This document shows, piece after piece, positions 1-7,438 of a DNA stretch of 51,891 nucleotides; the stretch's first letter is position 1; every line of letters begins with the position of its first letter. The notes under the pieces were generated by a model. The model was not told the origin of the DNA and did not search any database. It saw only the letters and a program-made list of their open reading frames with translations. Location: assembly GCA_031292175.1 (NCBI GenBank), contig JARLHQ010000016.1:1-51891 (forward strand), in the 5' to 3' direction. A program made the translations under genes and the position numbers. The stretch is from Humidesulfovibrio sp. (lineage in GTDB: Bacteria; Desulfobacterota; Desulfovibrionia; Desulfovibrionales; Desulfovibrionaceae).

Positions 1-969
1 AATATTTGTTTGCGGCAGAATTACCGCAAACTCATCACCGCCTAAACGCCCGAACAAATCGCTCGAGCGTATTGTCGTGGAAATAATTTTGGCAAGAGCT
101 GTTATTGCCTCGTCTCCAGTGGAGTGGCCCCAGGTGTCATTGATGGTTTTGAACTCGTCTATGTCGAGAATTATCGTGGAAAATGGCTGATTGTAGCGGC
201 GTGACCGTGCGAACTCAAATCTTGCAGCATCCATCAACCATCTGCGGTTCATACTTCCAGTGAGTGGATCTGTTGTTGCCGCTTCAAGCAAGGCATCCTG
301 TGCAGTCTTAAGTTTCTTAAATAATGGTCTAAATATGAATAACGCCTCTGCAAAGAGCGTTGCAATAATCAATGCAACAGTTCCGAGCATCACTCGCCGA
401 AGAAATGCGACAGATGCTTCGCTGTGCTCTTGGATTCGAGTAACCGTAGCATCTAGGTCGCTTAACAGCGGTCCTCTGGCTTGGCTCAGCAGCAGCTCTA
501 AATGTGGGCTGCGCACCCTTTGGTTGACAGGAGTGTCGAGCAGCAACCGAGCTTCTTGGAAATATGTGCGGATATGCTCATCTATTGTGGCGTGTTCTGC
601 GTTCGTAACGCCATAGTCAGCCAACGTGTTACGTTGGCTAACTGTTTTTTCTTCTGAGCCGTACTTCAGTAGGTTGTTTCCACTCTCTATTTCATCAGCA
701 TAACGCTTGACCATTATTTCAAGCTCGCCGTGTCGTTGCATGTTGTCTTGGCGAGAGATGTCAAGGGCGAGCATCGCAATGCGCTGGCTCAGCATACGCT
801 GTCTGCCTGCAATGTTGACCACGCGGGCAGTGTCGCGTTGGCGTTGTGCTATGGAGTCGTTAAGAACGTATGTGCCAATGCTGAGGCAGCCAATGATTCC
901 TAACGCAGTGAGGTAGATGGCGTTCGCCATCATAAATCGGTTGCGTCCATTAGCCGTATCGTTGTTCAT
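1..969 (-). CDS. Membrane diguanylate cyclase (PilJ/NarX-type sensor + GGDEF), C-terminus cut by window edge
   Basis: Predicted to make cyclic di-GMP from two GTP at the inner membrane in response to a periplasmic cue. The 323 visible codons start at an ATG (967-969) and run off the left edge. A first membrane helix lies at about residues 12-34. It is followed by the motif GRQRMLSQRI (55-64), typical of the PilJ/NarX-like N-terminal domain, and a second helix at about 188-213. The GGDEF domain begins at DPLTG (234) and carries the active-site motif RLGGDEF (308-314). RSSD (301-304) sits five residues before GGDEF, which matches the product-binding inhibitory I-site, so feedback inhibition is likely. 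The gene is visibly AT-richer than the rest of the window, suggesting horizontal acquisition. Whether an EAL or other domain follows is not visible. Confidence 0.9.
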   Translation of the reverse strand, partial: MNNDTANGRNRFMMANAIYLTALGIIGCLSIGTYVLNDSIAQRQRDTARVVNIAGRQRMLSQRIAMLALDISRQDNMQRHGELEIMVKRYADEIESGNNLLKYGSEEKTVSQRNTLADYGVTNAEHATIDEHIRTYFQEARLLLDTPVNQRVRSPHLELLLSQARGPLLSDLDATVTRIQEHSEASVAFLRRVMLGTVALIIATLFAEALFIFRPLFKKLKTAQDALLEAATTDPLTGSMNRRWLMDAARFEFARSRRYNQPFSTIILDIDEFKTINDTWGHSTGDEAITALAKIISTTIRSSDLFGRLGGDEFAVILPQTNI

Positions 970-1401
970 GTTCAAGCTCGTATATCTCGTGTGTTGTTAG
1001 TCTCTTGTGGTCCATGTAGCATGGTATCCTGTTGGCTTCAAGGCTCAGTTTGGTTAGCGGTTGGCTGCAAATTTCCTGTATAATTTTCTGTCGTGCTTCT
1101 TACAACGTATCTACTGTAAGTTATTCTATAACACATTATTCAGGGGGGACGGCGAAACGTCTGCTTGCTGTACGACAACGCACAAACTCAATGCGTGGGC
1201 GTGCCCTCGCATGGTATTCGGCTCGAAGTGCTATCGGAGCTCGCGTTTGCCCACGCGCGCGCGTAGCGCGACAGGGATGGCAATTCGGTGGGGGGGGCAG
1301 TTTACCTGAACGTGTGCGGAAGGGCTTGTGGGGGCAGGCTCCGTGAACTTGGCCCGGGGCCACCAAGATGGACACCGCGATGGATATTTCGGGCCCTGAA
1401 A
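970..1401. other. Non-coding stretch between diguanylate cyclase and tRNA-Leu
   Basis: No convincing gene is visible. The left part to about 1135 is AT-rich and must hold the promoter of the leftward cyclase gene. From about 1140 the composition jumps to GC-rich with G-runs and short alternating GC tracts near 1250-1270. Short open frames here have no recognisable motif and no good ribosome binding site. The composition break makes this a candidate boundary of inserted DNA. Confidence 0.5.
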
Positions 1402-1438
1402 AATGAAAAAAGCCATAATCCTAAGGATTACGGCTTTA
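1402..1438 (-). terminator. Rho-independent terminator of tRNA-Leu
   Basis: An inverted repeat with arms AAGCCATAATCC and GGATTACGGCTT (one mismatch) and a 3-base loop lies just beyond the tRNA. On the minus strand it is followed by a run of T (1406-1411). Position and orientation fit termination of the leftward tRNA transcript. Confidence 0.85.
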
Positions 1439-1447
1439 GTCATTCGA

Positions 1448-1535
1448 TGGTGCCGAAGGGGAGACTCGAACTCCCATGGCCTTGCGACCACTAGACCCTG
1501 AACCTAGCGTGTCTACCAATTCCACCACTTCGGCA
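1448..1535 (-). tRNA. tRNA-Leu (anticodon CAG)
   Basis: Read on the minus strand this folds as a class II tRNA. The acceptor stem is TGCCGAA/TTCGGCA. The D arm contains GGAATTGGTAGAC and the anticodon stem is CTAGG/TCTAG with loop TTCAGGG (anticodon CAG). A long variable arm and a T arm with GTTCGAGTC follow. The 3' CCA is encoded (1448-1450). It is expected to decode CUG, a heavily used leucine codon in this GC-rich genome. Its 3' end points at the compositionally foreign left part of the window. Confidence 0.95.
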
Positions 1536-1576
1536 TTATCCGGGCGACTTGCGTCACACCGACGTTGCGAAGGAAG

Positions 1577-1605
1577 CATTTAGCTGCATCGCGAACTCTT
1601 GGCAA
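1577..1605 (-). promoter_or_regulatory. Sigma-70 promoter of tRNA-Leu
   Basis: On the minus strand TTGCCA (1600-1605) and TAAATG (1577-1582) are separated by exactly 17 bases. This gives a start near 1570, about 35 bases before the mature tRNA. It matches the usual -35/-10 layout for a stable RNA gene. Confidence 0.6.
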
Positions 1606-1663
1606 GCGTTTTTTGCGCACGATCCGGGATTTTCTTTCGCGACCCGGCGCACGACGCGCCCCC

Positions 1664-2944
1664 CTAGCGTTCGTCGATGGGCACGTAGTCCCGCAGAACC
1701 TGCCCCGTGTAAATCTGGCGGGGACGGTGGATCTTGCTCTTGTGCTCCAGATGTTCCTCGTACCAGTGGGCGATCCAGCCCGGCATGCGCCCGATGGCGA
1801 ACATCACCGGGAACATCTGCACGGGGATGTTCAGCGCGCGCAGAATGATGCCGGAGTAGAAGTCCACGTTGGGATAGAGTTTGCGCTCAATGAAGTACGG
1901 GTCGGACAGGGCTGCGGATTCCAGCTCCATGCCGATGTCCATAAGTTCGTCCGCTTTGCCGAGCTTGTAGAGCAGCTCGTGGGCGGCCTTCTTGAGGATC
2001 ACTGCGCGCGGGTCATAGCTCTTGTAAATGCGGTGGCCGAAGCCCATGAGCCGAAATTTCTTCTGTTTCGCCAGCTCCAGAACCTCGCGCGGAGTGCGGT
2101 GGCCGTCACGGATCTGCTCCAGCATGGCCACCACGCCGGCGTTGGCACCGCCGTGCAGCCGGCCCCACAGGGCACAGATGCCTGCGGAGACCGAGGCGAA
2201 GAGGTTCGCCTGGCTCGAACCCACCATGCGCACCGTTGAGGTGGAGCAGTTCTGCTCGTGGTCCGCGTGCAGGGTGAGGAAGAGCGAGAGCGCCCGCACG
2301 GCCTCAGGGCTAGGATCATAGTGCCTGTGCGGGATGGAAAACATCATGTGCAGGAAGTTGCGGCAATAGCTGAGCGCCGGATTCGGATACATGAACGGCA
2401 GGCCCATGCTCTTGCGGTAGCTGAAGGCGGCGATGGTGCGCACCTTGCTGATGATTTTGGACGCGGCGAGGTAGAACTCGCCCTTGCTTTCGATCTCCAG
2501 CAGGTCGTGGTGGTAGCAGCCGAGCGAGTTGACGATGGCCGAGAGCATGGCCATGGGATGTCCGTTGGGCGGAAAGCCTTCGAAGTGGTGCTTCACGTCC
2601 TCGTGGAGCAGTTCCTCCGCGCACAGGCCTGCGGAAAAGCGTGCCAGCTGATCACGCGTGGGCAGTTCGCCGAAGATGAGCAGCCAGGCCGTCTCCGTGA
2701 AGGAGCCGCGCTCGGCGATCTGGTCGATGGGGTAGCCCCGGTAGCGCAGAACGCCGTTCTCCCCGTCCACGAAGGTGATGGCGCTCCGGCAAGGGCCGGT
2801 GTTCATGTAGCCGGGATCGTAGGTGATGAGTCCGGCCTCGGAGCGCAGGCGCGTGATGTCGATGGCGCGGTCGCCATGGGTGCCCTCGACGATGGGCAGG
2901 TCGATGGTCTTGCCTTCAAAAATGAGTTGCGCGGTCTTGGTCAT
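1664..2944 (-). CDS. gltA: Citrate synthase
   Basis: Condenses acetyl-CoA with oxaloacetate to citrate, the entry step of the oxidative branch that supplies 2-oxoglutarate and glutamate. The 426-residue length and the N-terminal beta-rich segment (TAQLIFEGKTIDLPIVEG) match the type II si-citrate synthase of Gram-negative bacteria. Recognisable blocks are YRGYPIDQIAERG, the histidine-bearing LHADHEQNCSTSTVR and GRLHGGANAGVVAMLEQI, and FGHRIYKSYDPRA. The catalytic histidines and the aspartate region appear intact. Many Desulfovibrio instead use the unrelated Re-type enzyme, so a standard GltA is a useful metabolic clue. It starts at ATG 2942-2944. The gene stands alone, convergent with nothing and divergent from the Fe-S operon. 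Confidence 0.96.
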   Translation of the reverse strand: MTKTAQLIFEGKTIDLPIVEGTHGDRAIDITRLRSEAGLITYDPGYMNTGPCRSAITFVDGENGVLRYRGYPIDQIAERGSFTETAWLLIFGELPTRDQLARFSAGLCAEELLHEDVKHHFEGFPPNGHPMAMLSAIVNSLGCYHHDLLEIESKGEFYLAASKIISKVRTIAAFSYRKSMGLPFMYPNPALSYCRNFLHMMFSIPHRHYDPSPEAVRALSLFLTLHADHEQNCSTSTVRMVGSSQANLFASVSAGICALWGRLHGGANAGVVAMLEQIRDGHRTPREVLELAKQKKFRLMGFGHRIYKSYDPRAVILKKAAHELLYKLGKADELMDIGMELESAALSDPYFIERKLYPNVDFYSGIILRALNIPVQMFPVMFAIGRMPGWIAHWYEEHLEHKSKIHRPRQIYTGQVLRDYVPIDER

Positions 2945-3082
2945 GGTCTGTCCACTTGTAGCCGGTGTGCGTGTAGCCGGGTTGGCGAATATTCTTCTGC
3001 GGCGCTGGGCGTAAGGCCCCGCGAACCAAGGTGCTGCCTACCCGGATTCGTGCCGGTTGTCCAGCGGCGTAGCCGAAGGCCT

Positions 3083-3096
3083 TGACATTTATGTCA
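3083..3096. promoter_or_regulatory. Perfect palindrome TGACAT-TT-ATGTCA, candidate operator
   Basis: A 6+2+6 perfect inverted repeat in the 258-base divergent region between gltA and the Tat Fe-S protein. Its size and symmetry are those of a dimeric regulator site. It lies about 37 bases upstream of the rightward -35 element, so it could control either gene. The regulator is unknown. Confidence 0.4.
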
Positions 3097-3132
3097 TTCG
3101 GTCCGTGGGCGGAAACCACCCCCGGACCCCGG

Positions 3133-3160
3133 TTGCTTCCCGAAGCAAAAGGATTATACT
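3133..3160 (+). promoter_or_regulatory. Probable promoter of the Fe-S/cytochrome b operon
   Basis: TTGCTT (3133-3138) and TATACT (3155-3160) with a 16-base spacer, about 40 bases ahead of the GTG start at 3203. The bases TTGCTTC and GAAGCAA flanking the spacer form a small hairpin that could also be a binding site. Confidence 0.5.
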
Positions 3161-3202
3161 CCCGCGCAGCGCAAAGAATGAACGTGAACTGGAGCATTTC
3201 TG

Positions 3203-4228
3203 GTGACCAAAGCCCCGTCCAGGCCCGTGGATATTTCCCGCAGAAGATTTTTGACCGGCCTCGGGGTGACCAGCCTGGGCCTTCTTTTGCCTGGCGCGGC
3301 CCAGGCGTCCAAGGCCAAAGAGGACGATGAACTCGTCACCCTGCACGACCTGTCCAAGTGCGTGGGCTGCGGCGCCTGCGTGGCGGCCTGCCGTAAAGCC
3401 AATGCTAGGAAGTTTCCCGAACCGGTGAGGCCCTTTCCGGCCATGTACCCGGCCACGGTGAAGGCCGAGGACTGGTCTGGCCGGCGTCAGGTTTCCGACC
3501 GGCTGACCCCGTACAACTGGCTTTTCGTCCAGAGCGCGCGCGGTCAGTACCAGGGCCAGGACTTCGAGGTGCACATCCCCCGGCGCTGCATGCATTGCCA
3601 GAATCCGCCCTGCGCCAACCTCTGCCCCTGGGGCGCGGCCGCGCGGGAAAACAACGGCACCGTGCGCATTGATCCCACGATCTGCCTGGGCGGGGCCAAG
3701 TGCAAAACCGTGTGCCCCTGGCAGATTCCCGTGCGCCAGACCGGCGTGGGCCTCTATCTCAAACTTTTGCCCCATCTGACGGGCAATGGCGTCATGTTCA
3801 AATGCGACCGCTGTGCGGACCGCGTGGCCCTGGGGCTGGAGCCCGCCTGCATCGAGGCCTGCCCGCACGGCGTGCAGGAAATTGGCCCGCGCTCCGAAAT
3901 CGTGGCCAAGGCCCATGCCCTGGTGCGCAACACGGGTGGGTTCGTCTACGGCGAGGCGGAGAACGGCGGCACCAACTCCCTGTATGTCTCGCCCATACCT
4001 TTTGACATCCTGGACGCCGTGGCCCCCACCGGGCCCGGCAAACCGCACCTCTCCACCGTGCGCGACGCGATGGCCGATGAGAATAAATTGGCCTATGCCG
4101 CGCTTTTTGCGCCGGTCGCGGGCGTCATCGCCGGGGCGCTGCGCCTGGGTTCGCGCATCGGCGCGGGCAGAACCCCGGAGCCGCCGGGCAACGGCGACGG
4201 CCGGCCGAAAGACGCGGGGAAGGGCTGA
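3203..4228 (+). CDS. Tat-exported ferredoxin-like Fe-S subunit (FdhB/HybA/HmcB type)
   Basis: Predicted periplasmic electron-transfer subunit. A Tat signal SRRRFLTG (12-19) precedes a hydrophobic stretch and an AQA cleavage site. Four Fe-S motifs follow: CVGCGACVAAC (53-63), CMHCQNPPCANLC (129-141), a third at 161-171, and CDRC...CIEAC (201-220). In the third motif the second cysteine is glycine (CLGGAKCKTVC), leaving 15 rather than 16 ligands, so one cluster may be [3Fe-4S] or have another ligand. A hydrophobic helix near 290-310 could be a C-terminal membrane anchor as in FdnH or HybA. The GTG start has GGAG nine bases upstream. The stop overlaps the start of the cytochrome b gene (TGATG), so the two are translationally coupled. 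No catalytic subunit is adjacent. It may serve the nearby hydrogenase or a distant dehydrogenase. Confidence 0.85.
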   Translation: MTKAPSRPVDISRRRFLTGLGVTSLGLLLPGAAQASKAKEDDELVTLHDLSKCVGCGACVAACRKANARKFPEPVRPFPAMYPATVKAEDWSGRRQVSDRLTPYNWLFVQSARGQYQGQDFEVHIPRRCMHCQNPPCANLCPWGAAARENNGTVRIDPTICLGGAKCKTVCPWQIPVRQTGVGLYLKLLPHLTGNGVMFKCDRCADRVALGLEPACIEACPHGVQEIGPRSEIVAKAHALVRNTGGFVYGEAENGGTNSLYVSPIPFDILDAVAPTGPGKPHLSTVRDAMADENKLAYAALFAPVAGVIAGALRLGSRIGAGRTPEPPGNGDGRPKDAGKG

Positions 4229-4719
4229 TGCACGCGCCGGTTTCGCGCCGCGTGGCGCTGACGTATCTGTTGTTCGTCTCCCTGCTCGCCGTCACGGGAA
4301 TGATGCAACTGCCCATCGCCGGGCGCTACCGCATCACGACGGTGCCCGGACTGGCTTGGCTGGGTGATTTTTGGCTGACGCACCGGCTGCACTACGTGGG
4401 CGCCGTGGGGCTGCTTTTTCTCACCGGCTATCTGGCCACGCGTTGGGTGTTGGAGTGGCGGCGCGAGTATGCGCTCTCCGCCCTGGGTTGGACACGCGCG
4501 GGCATTCTGGGCCTTCTGCTTGCCACGGGCGCGGTGCGCGTGCTCAAAAACCTGCCCATGGTGTCCTTTTCGCCCCTGCCCACCCTGCTCATCGACTGGG
4601 TGCACCTGGGGCTGGCCTTGCTTTTGGGGCTGCTGGCCCTGACCCGGCTCGCCTGCCGCGCGTCGTATTGGGATGGCGGCGCAGCGCGTCCGTCGCGTCG
4701 CGGCAATCCGGTGTCCTGA
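4228..4719 (+). CDS. Small cytochrome b-like integral membrane subunit
   Basis: A 163-residue protein with about four predicted membrane helices (roughly 9-28, 52-71, 88-107 and 116-137). Histidines fall within or beside helices (HRLHYVG near 52-58, WVHLG near 124-128), as expected for b-haem or quinone-site ligands. Together with the upstream Tat Fe-S protein it forms a two-subunit membrane electron-transfer unit of the FdnI/HydC/HybB general kind, probably linking periplasmic redox partners to the menaquinone pool. It is shorter than FdnI-type subunits (about 210 residues). Assignment rests on helices, histidines and operon context, not on a firm family signature. Confidence 0.65.
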   Translation: MHAPVSRRVALTYLLFVSLLAVTGMMQLPIAGRYRITTVPGLAWLGDFWLTHRLHYVGAVGLLFLTGYLATRWVLEWRREYALSALGWTRAGILGLLLATGAVRVLKNLPMVSFSPLPTLLIDWVHLGLALLLGLLALTRLACRASYWDGGAARPSRRGNPVS

Positions 4720-4749
4720 CGCCGGACTTTGCTGGGCTTCACGCCAATG

Positions 4750-4789
4750 AAAAGGGCCATGCGGACGTTTTAGTCCGCATGGCCCTTTT
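4750..4789. terminator. Strong bidirectional terminator
   Basis: A perfect 17-base inverted repeat beginning AAAAGGGCCATGCGGAC, with a 6-base loop. It has a T-run on the plus side and, because the left arm starts with four A, a U-run on the minus side too. It separates the rightward cytochrome b gene from the leftward hydrogenase operon and can stop both. Confidence 0.9.
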
Positions 4790-4806
4790 CGTGTGTGTTT
4801 GGGGTG

Positions 4807-5067
4807 CTAAAGAGCGCAGTCCTGCTTGATGCCCGCTTCCTCGGCCGCGGCAAGGACATCGCGCAGGATCTTCAAGGTTTCCTGGGCCTCCACGGCGTCG
4901 AGCTTGCGGATGGCGAAGCCCGCGTGGATAATGAGGAAATCGCCAATCTTGATCTCCTCGTCCAGGACCATGAGCGAGGCGGTGACAGTGGTTTCGCCCT
5001 CGCCCACGCGGCAGGCGGCGACCTGGTCCTCGATGGAAATGACTTCAGCGGGAACGGCTAGGCACAT
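4807..5067 (-). CDS. HypC/HupF-family hydrogenase assembly chaperone
   Basis: An 86-residue protein starting MCLAVPAEV, the hallmark of HypC-type chaperones. The invariant Cys2 holds the Fe(CN)2CO precursor with HypD and delivers it to the apo large subunit. The start ATG (5065-5067) has GGAGAG upstream and overlaps the end of the protease gene by 10 bases. It is the last gene of the hynB-hynA-protease operon, so it is probably the dedicated chaperone of this enzyme (HybG/HynD-like role) rather than the general HypC encoded with hypDEF elsewhere. Confidence 0.92.
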   Translation of the reverse strand: MCLAVPAEVISIEDQVAACRVGEGETTVTASLMVLDEEIKIGDFLIIHAGFAIRKLDAVEAQETLKILRDVLAAAEEAGIKQDCAL

Positions 5068-5591
5068 GGCTCTCTCTCCTGTGTGGTGACTCCGGGCACG
5101 GCTTTCTGCGTGTACAATCCGCCGGCCTTGGAAATTTCTTCCAGCACGAAACCCATGAGGGCCTCCTGCCGGTTCTTGGCCACGGGCGAAAGCTCCACGG
5201 CCATGGTGTTGTAGTCGAAAGGCTCCATGCCGACGATGACGGCCTCGGGCCGGTTGCCCACAATGTCGCACATGATGAGCGTGTCCACCAGGTCGGTCTG
5301 GTGCATGGAGTCCTTGAAGGCCAGGCTCTTGCGCAGGTCCTCGCCGGTCAGGCGGTAGATGCTGCCGGGCTCGCCGTCGCCCAGCACGGCGTCGATGACG
5401 ATGAGCAGGTCGCAATTCAGGATGGGGTCCATGAGTCTTGTGCCCAGGGTGCCGCCATCCATCAGGGTGACATTGTCGGAGACGTCATAGAGGCGTTCGA
5501 TCTCTTCCACCGCGCGCACGCCAATGCCCTCGTCGGTGAAGAGGATGTTGCCTACGCCAAGGACGAGGATGCGTTTTTGCGAATCGGTCAT
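5058..5591 (-). CDS. [NiFe] hydrogenase maturation endopeptidase (HyaD/HynC family)
   Basis: Nickel-dependent protease that trims the large-subunit C-terminus once the active site is filled. The 177-residue sequence opens with ILVLGVGNILFTDEGIGVRA, containing the GxGNxLxxDEGxG motif with its metal-binding Glu/Asp. DAVLGDGEPGSIYRL carries the second acidic position, and the histidine ligand is in KDSMHQTDL. It lies 75 bases after hynA and overlaps the hypC-like gene, consistent with one operon. Its substrate should be the 15-residue C-terminal extension of the HynA encoded just upstream. Confidence 0.93.
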   Translation of the reverse strand: MTDSQKRILVLGVGNILFTDEGIGVRAVEEIERLYDVSDNVTLMDGGTLGTRLMDPILNCDLLIVIDAVLGDGEPGSIYRLTGEDLRKSLAFKDSMHQTDLVDTLIMCDIVGNRPEAVIVGMEPFDYNTMAVELSPVAKNRQEALMGFVLEEISKAGGLYTQKAVPGVTTQEREPCA

Positions 5592-5666
5592 GAGCCCTCG
5601 TTTTCTAGAAAAAGGACGGGAACCCGGTCGCCCGGATTCCCGTCCAATACAGCAAGCGGTTACGGT

Positions 5667-7367
5667 TTACAACACCTTGAAGCTGGCGGTGTGGCCGGTC
5701 TTGGCGTCGAGCACGTGCACGCCGCAGGCGATGCAGGGGTCGAAGCTGTGGACCGTGCGCAGGATCTCGACCGGGCGCTCCGGATCAAAGATCGGGGTGC
5801 CCATGAGGGCTTCCTCGACGGGGCCGAGCTTGCCGGCGGCGTCGCGGGGGCCAAGGCTCCAGGTGGAGGGCACGACGAGCTGGAAGTTCTCGATCTTGCC
5901 CTTCTTGATCTTGATCCAGTGGGACAAGGCGCCGCGGGGAGCAGTGGCGAAGCCGACGCCTTCCGCCTCGTCCGGCATTTTCCAGGGGGTGTACAGCTCA
6001 TTGTCGCCAGACTTGACGTTGTTGACCAGGGCGTTGACCCAGCCTTCAACCTGCTGCGCGATGATGAGGCACTCGATACCGCGGGCAGCGGTACGGCCCA
6101 GGGTGGAGAACAGGGCATCGGGGCCGACGCCGAGCTTCTTGAGCACGAAGTTGACGGTGTCGACGGTGGGCTTGTGGCCGCGCGCGTAGGCAACCAGGAC
6201 CTGGGCCAGGGGGCCGGTCTCGCAGGACTCATCCATGTAGCGGGGAGCCTTCATCCAGGAGTAGCGGTCCTTGTCCTGGAGGTTGGTGTACTGGGGCTCC
6301 GTGACGCCCTGAGACGGGTGCAGGGCGGCGTCGCCCTTGTACCAGCTGTGCTTCACGTGCTCTTTGATGTTGGCCGGGTTGAACTTCTGACACTTGGCCA
6401 GGTCGCGCTTGAGGATGACGCCGGGCTGGAAGAAGCGGGACTCGAGGTCGTACTCGTCGGTCGGGAACTCACCGAAGGTGATGAAGTTCGTGGTGCCGCC
6501 GATCTTGCTCCAGTCTTTGTAGAAGCCGGCAACGGCGAGCAGGTCGGGAATGTAGAAGTCCTCGATGAAGGCGCGGACTTCCTTGTACAGGGCCATGTAC
6601 TCGGCGATGCGCTCGGGCTTCAGGGCCTCGTAGTTGGTGACGCCGCCCACAACCGTGAACTGGGTGTGGGGGTTCTTGGCGCCGAAGATGGCCATGGCGC
6701 GGGCGGCCTTGACCTGCACGTGCAGGGCGTCAAGGTAGTGCTTCACGGCCATGAGGTCGGCCTCGGCGGGCAGGTAGTAAGCCTCGTTCTTCTTGGCGCC
6801 CAGGAAGTAGGCGTTGGTGAAGATGCCGAGCTTGCCGCTGGCGACCAGGGCGCCGACTTTGTCCTGCACGGCCTTGAACTGGGCCGCGGTCTCCTTGCGG
6901 TTGGCGGAGAGGCTGTTGGACAGTGCGGCGGTCTTGGCGGGGTCGGCCTTCAGGGCGTTGGCCACGTTGACCCAGTCAAGGGCATGCAGGTGATAGAAGT
7001 GCACCAGGTGGTCATGCATGTACTGGGAAGCCATGACCAGGTTGCGCATCATGGTGGCGTTCTTCGGGATCTTCACGCCGACGGCGTTATCGACGCAGCG
7101 CACGGAGGCCAGGGCGTGCACATAGGTGCAGACGCCGCAGGCGCGCTGGGTGAAGTGCTGGGCGTCGCGAGGGTCACGGCCTTTCAGGATGATTTCCAGG
7201 CCGCGGAACAGCTGCGAGCTGCTGCGCACGTCGACGATTTTGCCGTTCTCGACGGTGGCGTCAATGCGCAGGTGGCCTTCAATACGGGTGACCGGGTCGA
7301 CGATGACCGGGCCGCTGAAGTTGCCCTTGGGCGTGACCGGGATGGCCTGAGGTTTGGAACCAGACAT
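5667..7367 (-). CDS. hynA: Periplasmic [NiFe] hydrogenase large subunit
   Basis: Catalytic subunit that carries the Ni-Fe centre and oxidises or produces H2 in the periplasm, passing electrons through the small subunit to cytochromes c3. The N-terminal nickel ligands are in RACGVC (C77, C80). The C-terminal ligands are in DPCIACGVH (C545, C548). The first cysteine of that pair is encoded by a normal Cys codon, so this is a [NiFe] and not a [NiFeSe] enzyme. Cleavage after H551 would remove exactly 15 residues, as in Desulfovibrio enzymes. It has no signal peptide and travels with the Tat signal of HynB. Length (566) is normal for the family. It starts 71 bases after hynB. Confidence 0.97.
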   Translation of the reverse strand: MSGSKPQAIPVTPKGNFSGPVIVDPVTRIEGHLRIDATVENGKIVDVRSSSQLFRGLEIILKGRDPRDAQHFTQRACGVCTYVHALASVRCVDNAVGVKIPKNATMMRNLVMASQYMHDHLVHFYHLHALDWVNVANALKADPAKTAALSNSLSANRKETAAQFKAVQDKVGALVASGKLGIFTNAYFLGAKKNEAYYLPAEADLMAVKHYLDALHVQVKAARAMAIFGAKNPHTQFTVVGGVTNYEALKPERIAEYMALYKEVRAFIEDFYIPDLLAVAGFYKDWSKIGGTTNFITFGEFPTDEYDLESRFFQPGVILKRDLAKCQKFNPANIKEHVKHSWYKGDAALHPSQGVTEPQYTNLQDKDRYSWMKAPRYMDESCETGPLAQVLVAYARGHKPTVDTVNFVLKKLGVGPDALFSTLGRTAARGIECLIIAQQVEGWVNALVNNVKSGDNELYTPWKMPDEAEGVGFATAPRGALSHWIKIKKGKIENFQLVVPSTWSLGPRDAAGKLGPVEEALMGTPIFDPERPVEILRTVHSFDPCIACGVHVLDAKTGHTASFKVL

Positions 7368-7438
7368 ATTCTGTCCTCCTATGGGGAGTTAAAGTCGCGT
7401 AAGTTGCCCTAATCAACCGGTGTTATGTCCGGTTCAGC

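Noticed and set aside
1140..1400. Short GC-rich open frames on both strands
   Set aside because: No ribosome binding site, no family features, and proline/arginine-rich composition expected by chance.
5667..7367. Selenocysteine-containing [NiFeSe] hydrogenase
   Set aside because: The C-terminal motif DPCIACGVH has an ordinary Cys codon and the frame has no in-frame TGA.
5301..7412. 703-codon plus-strand frame opposite the hydrogenase genes
   Set aside because: Mirror of hynA and the protease; composition is an artefact of third-position GC on the other strand.
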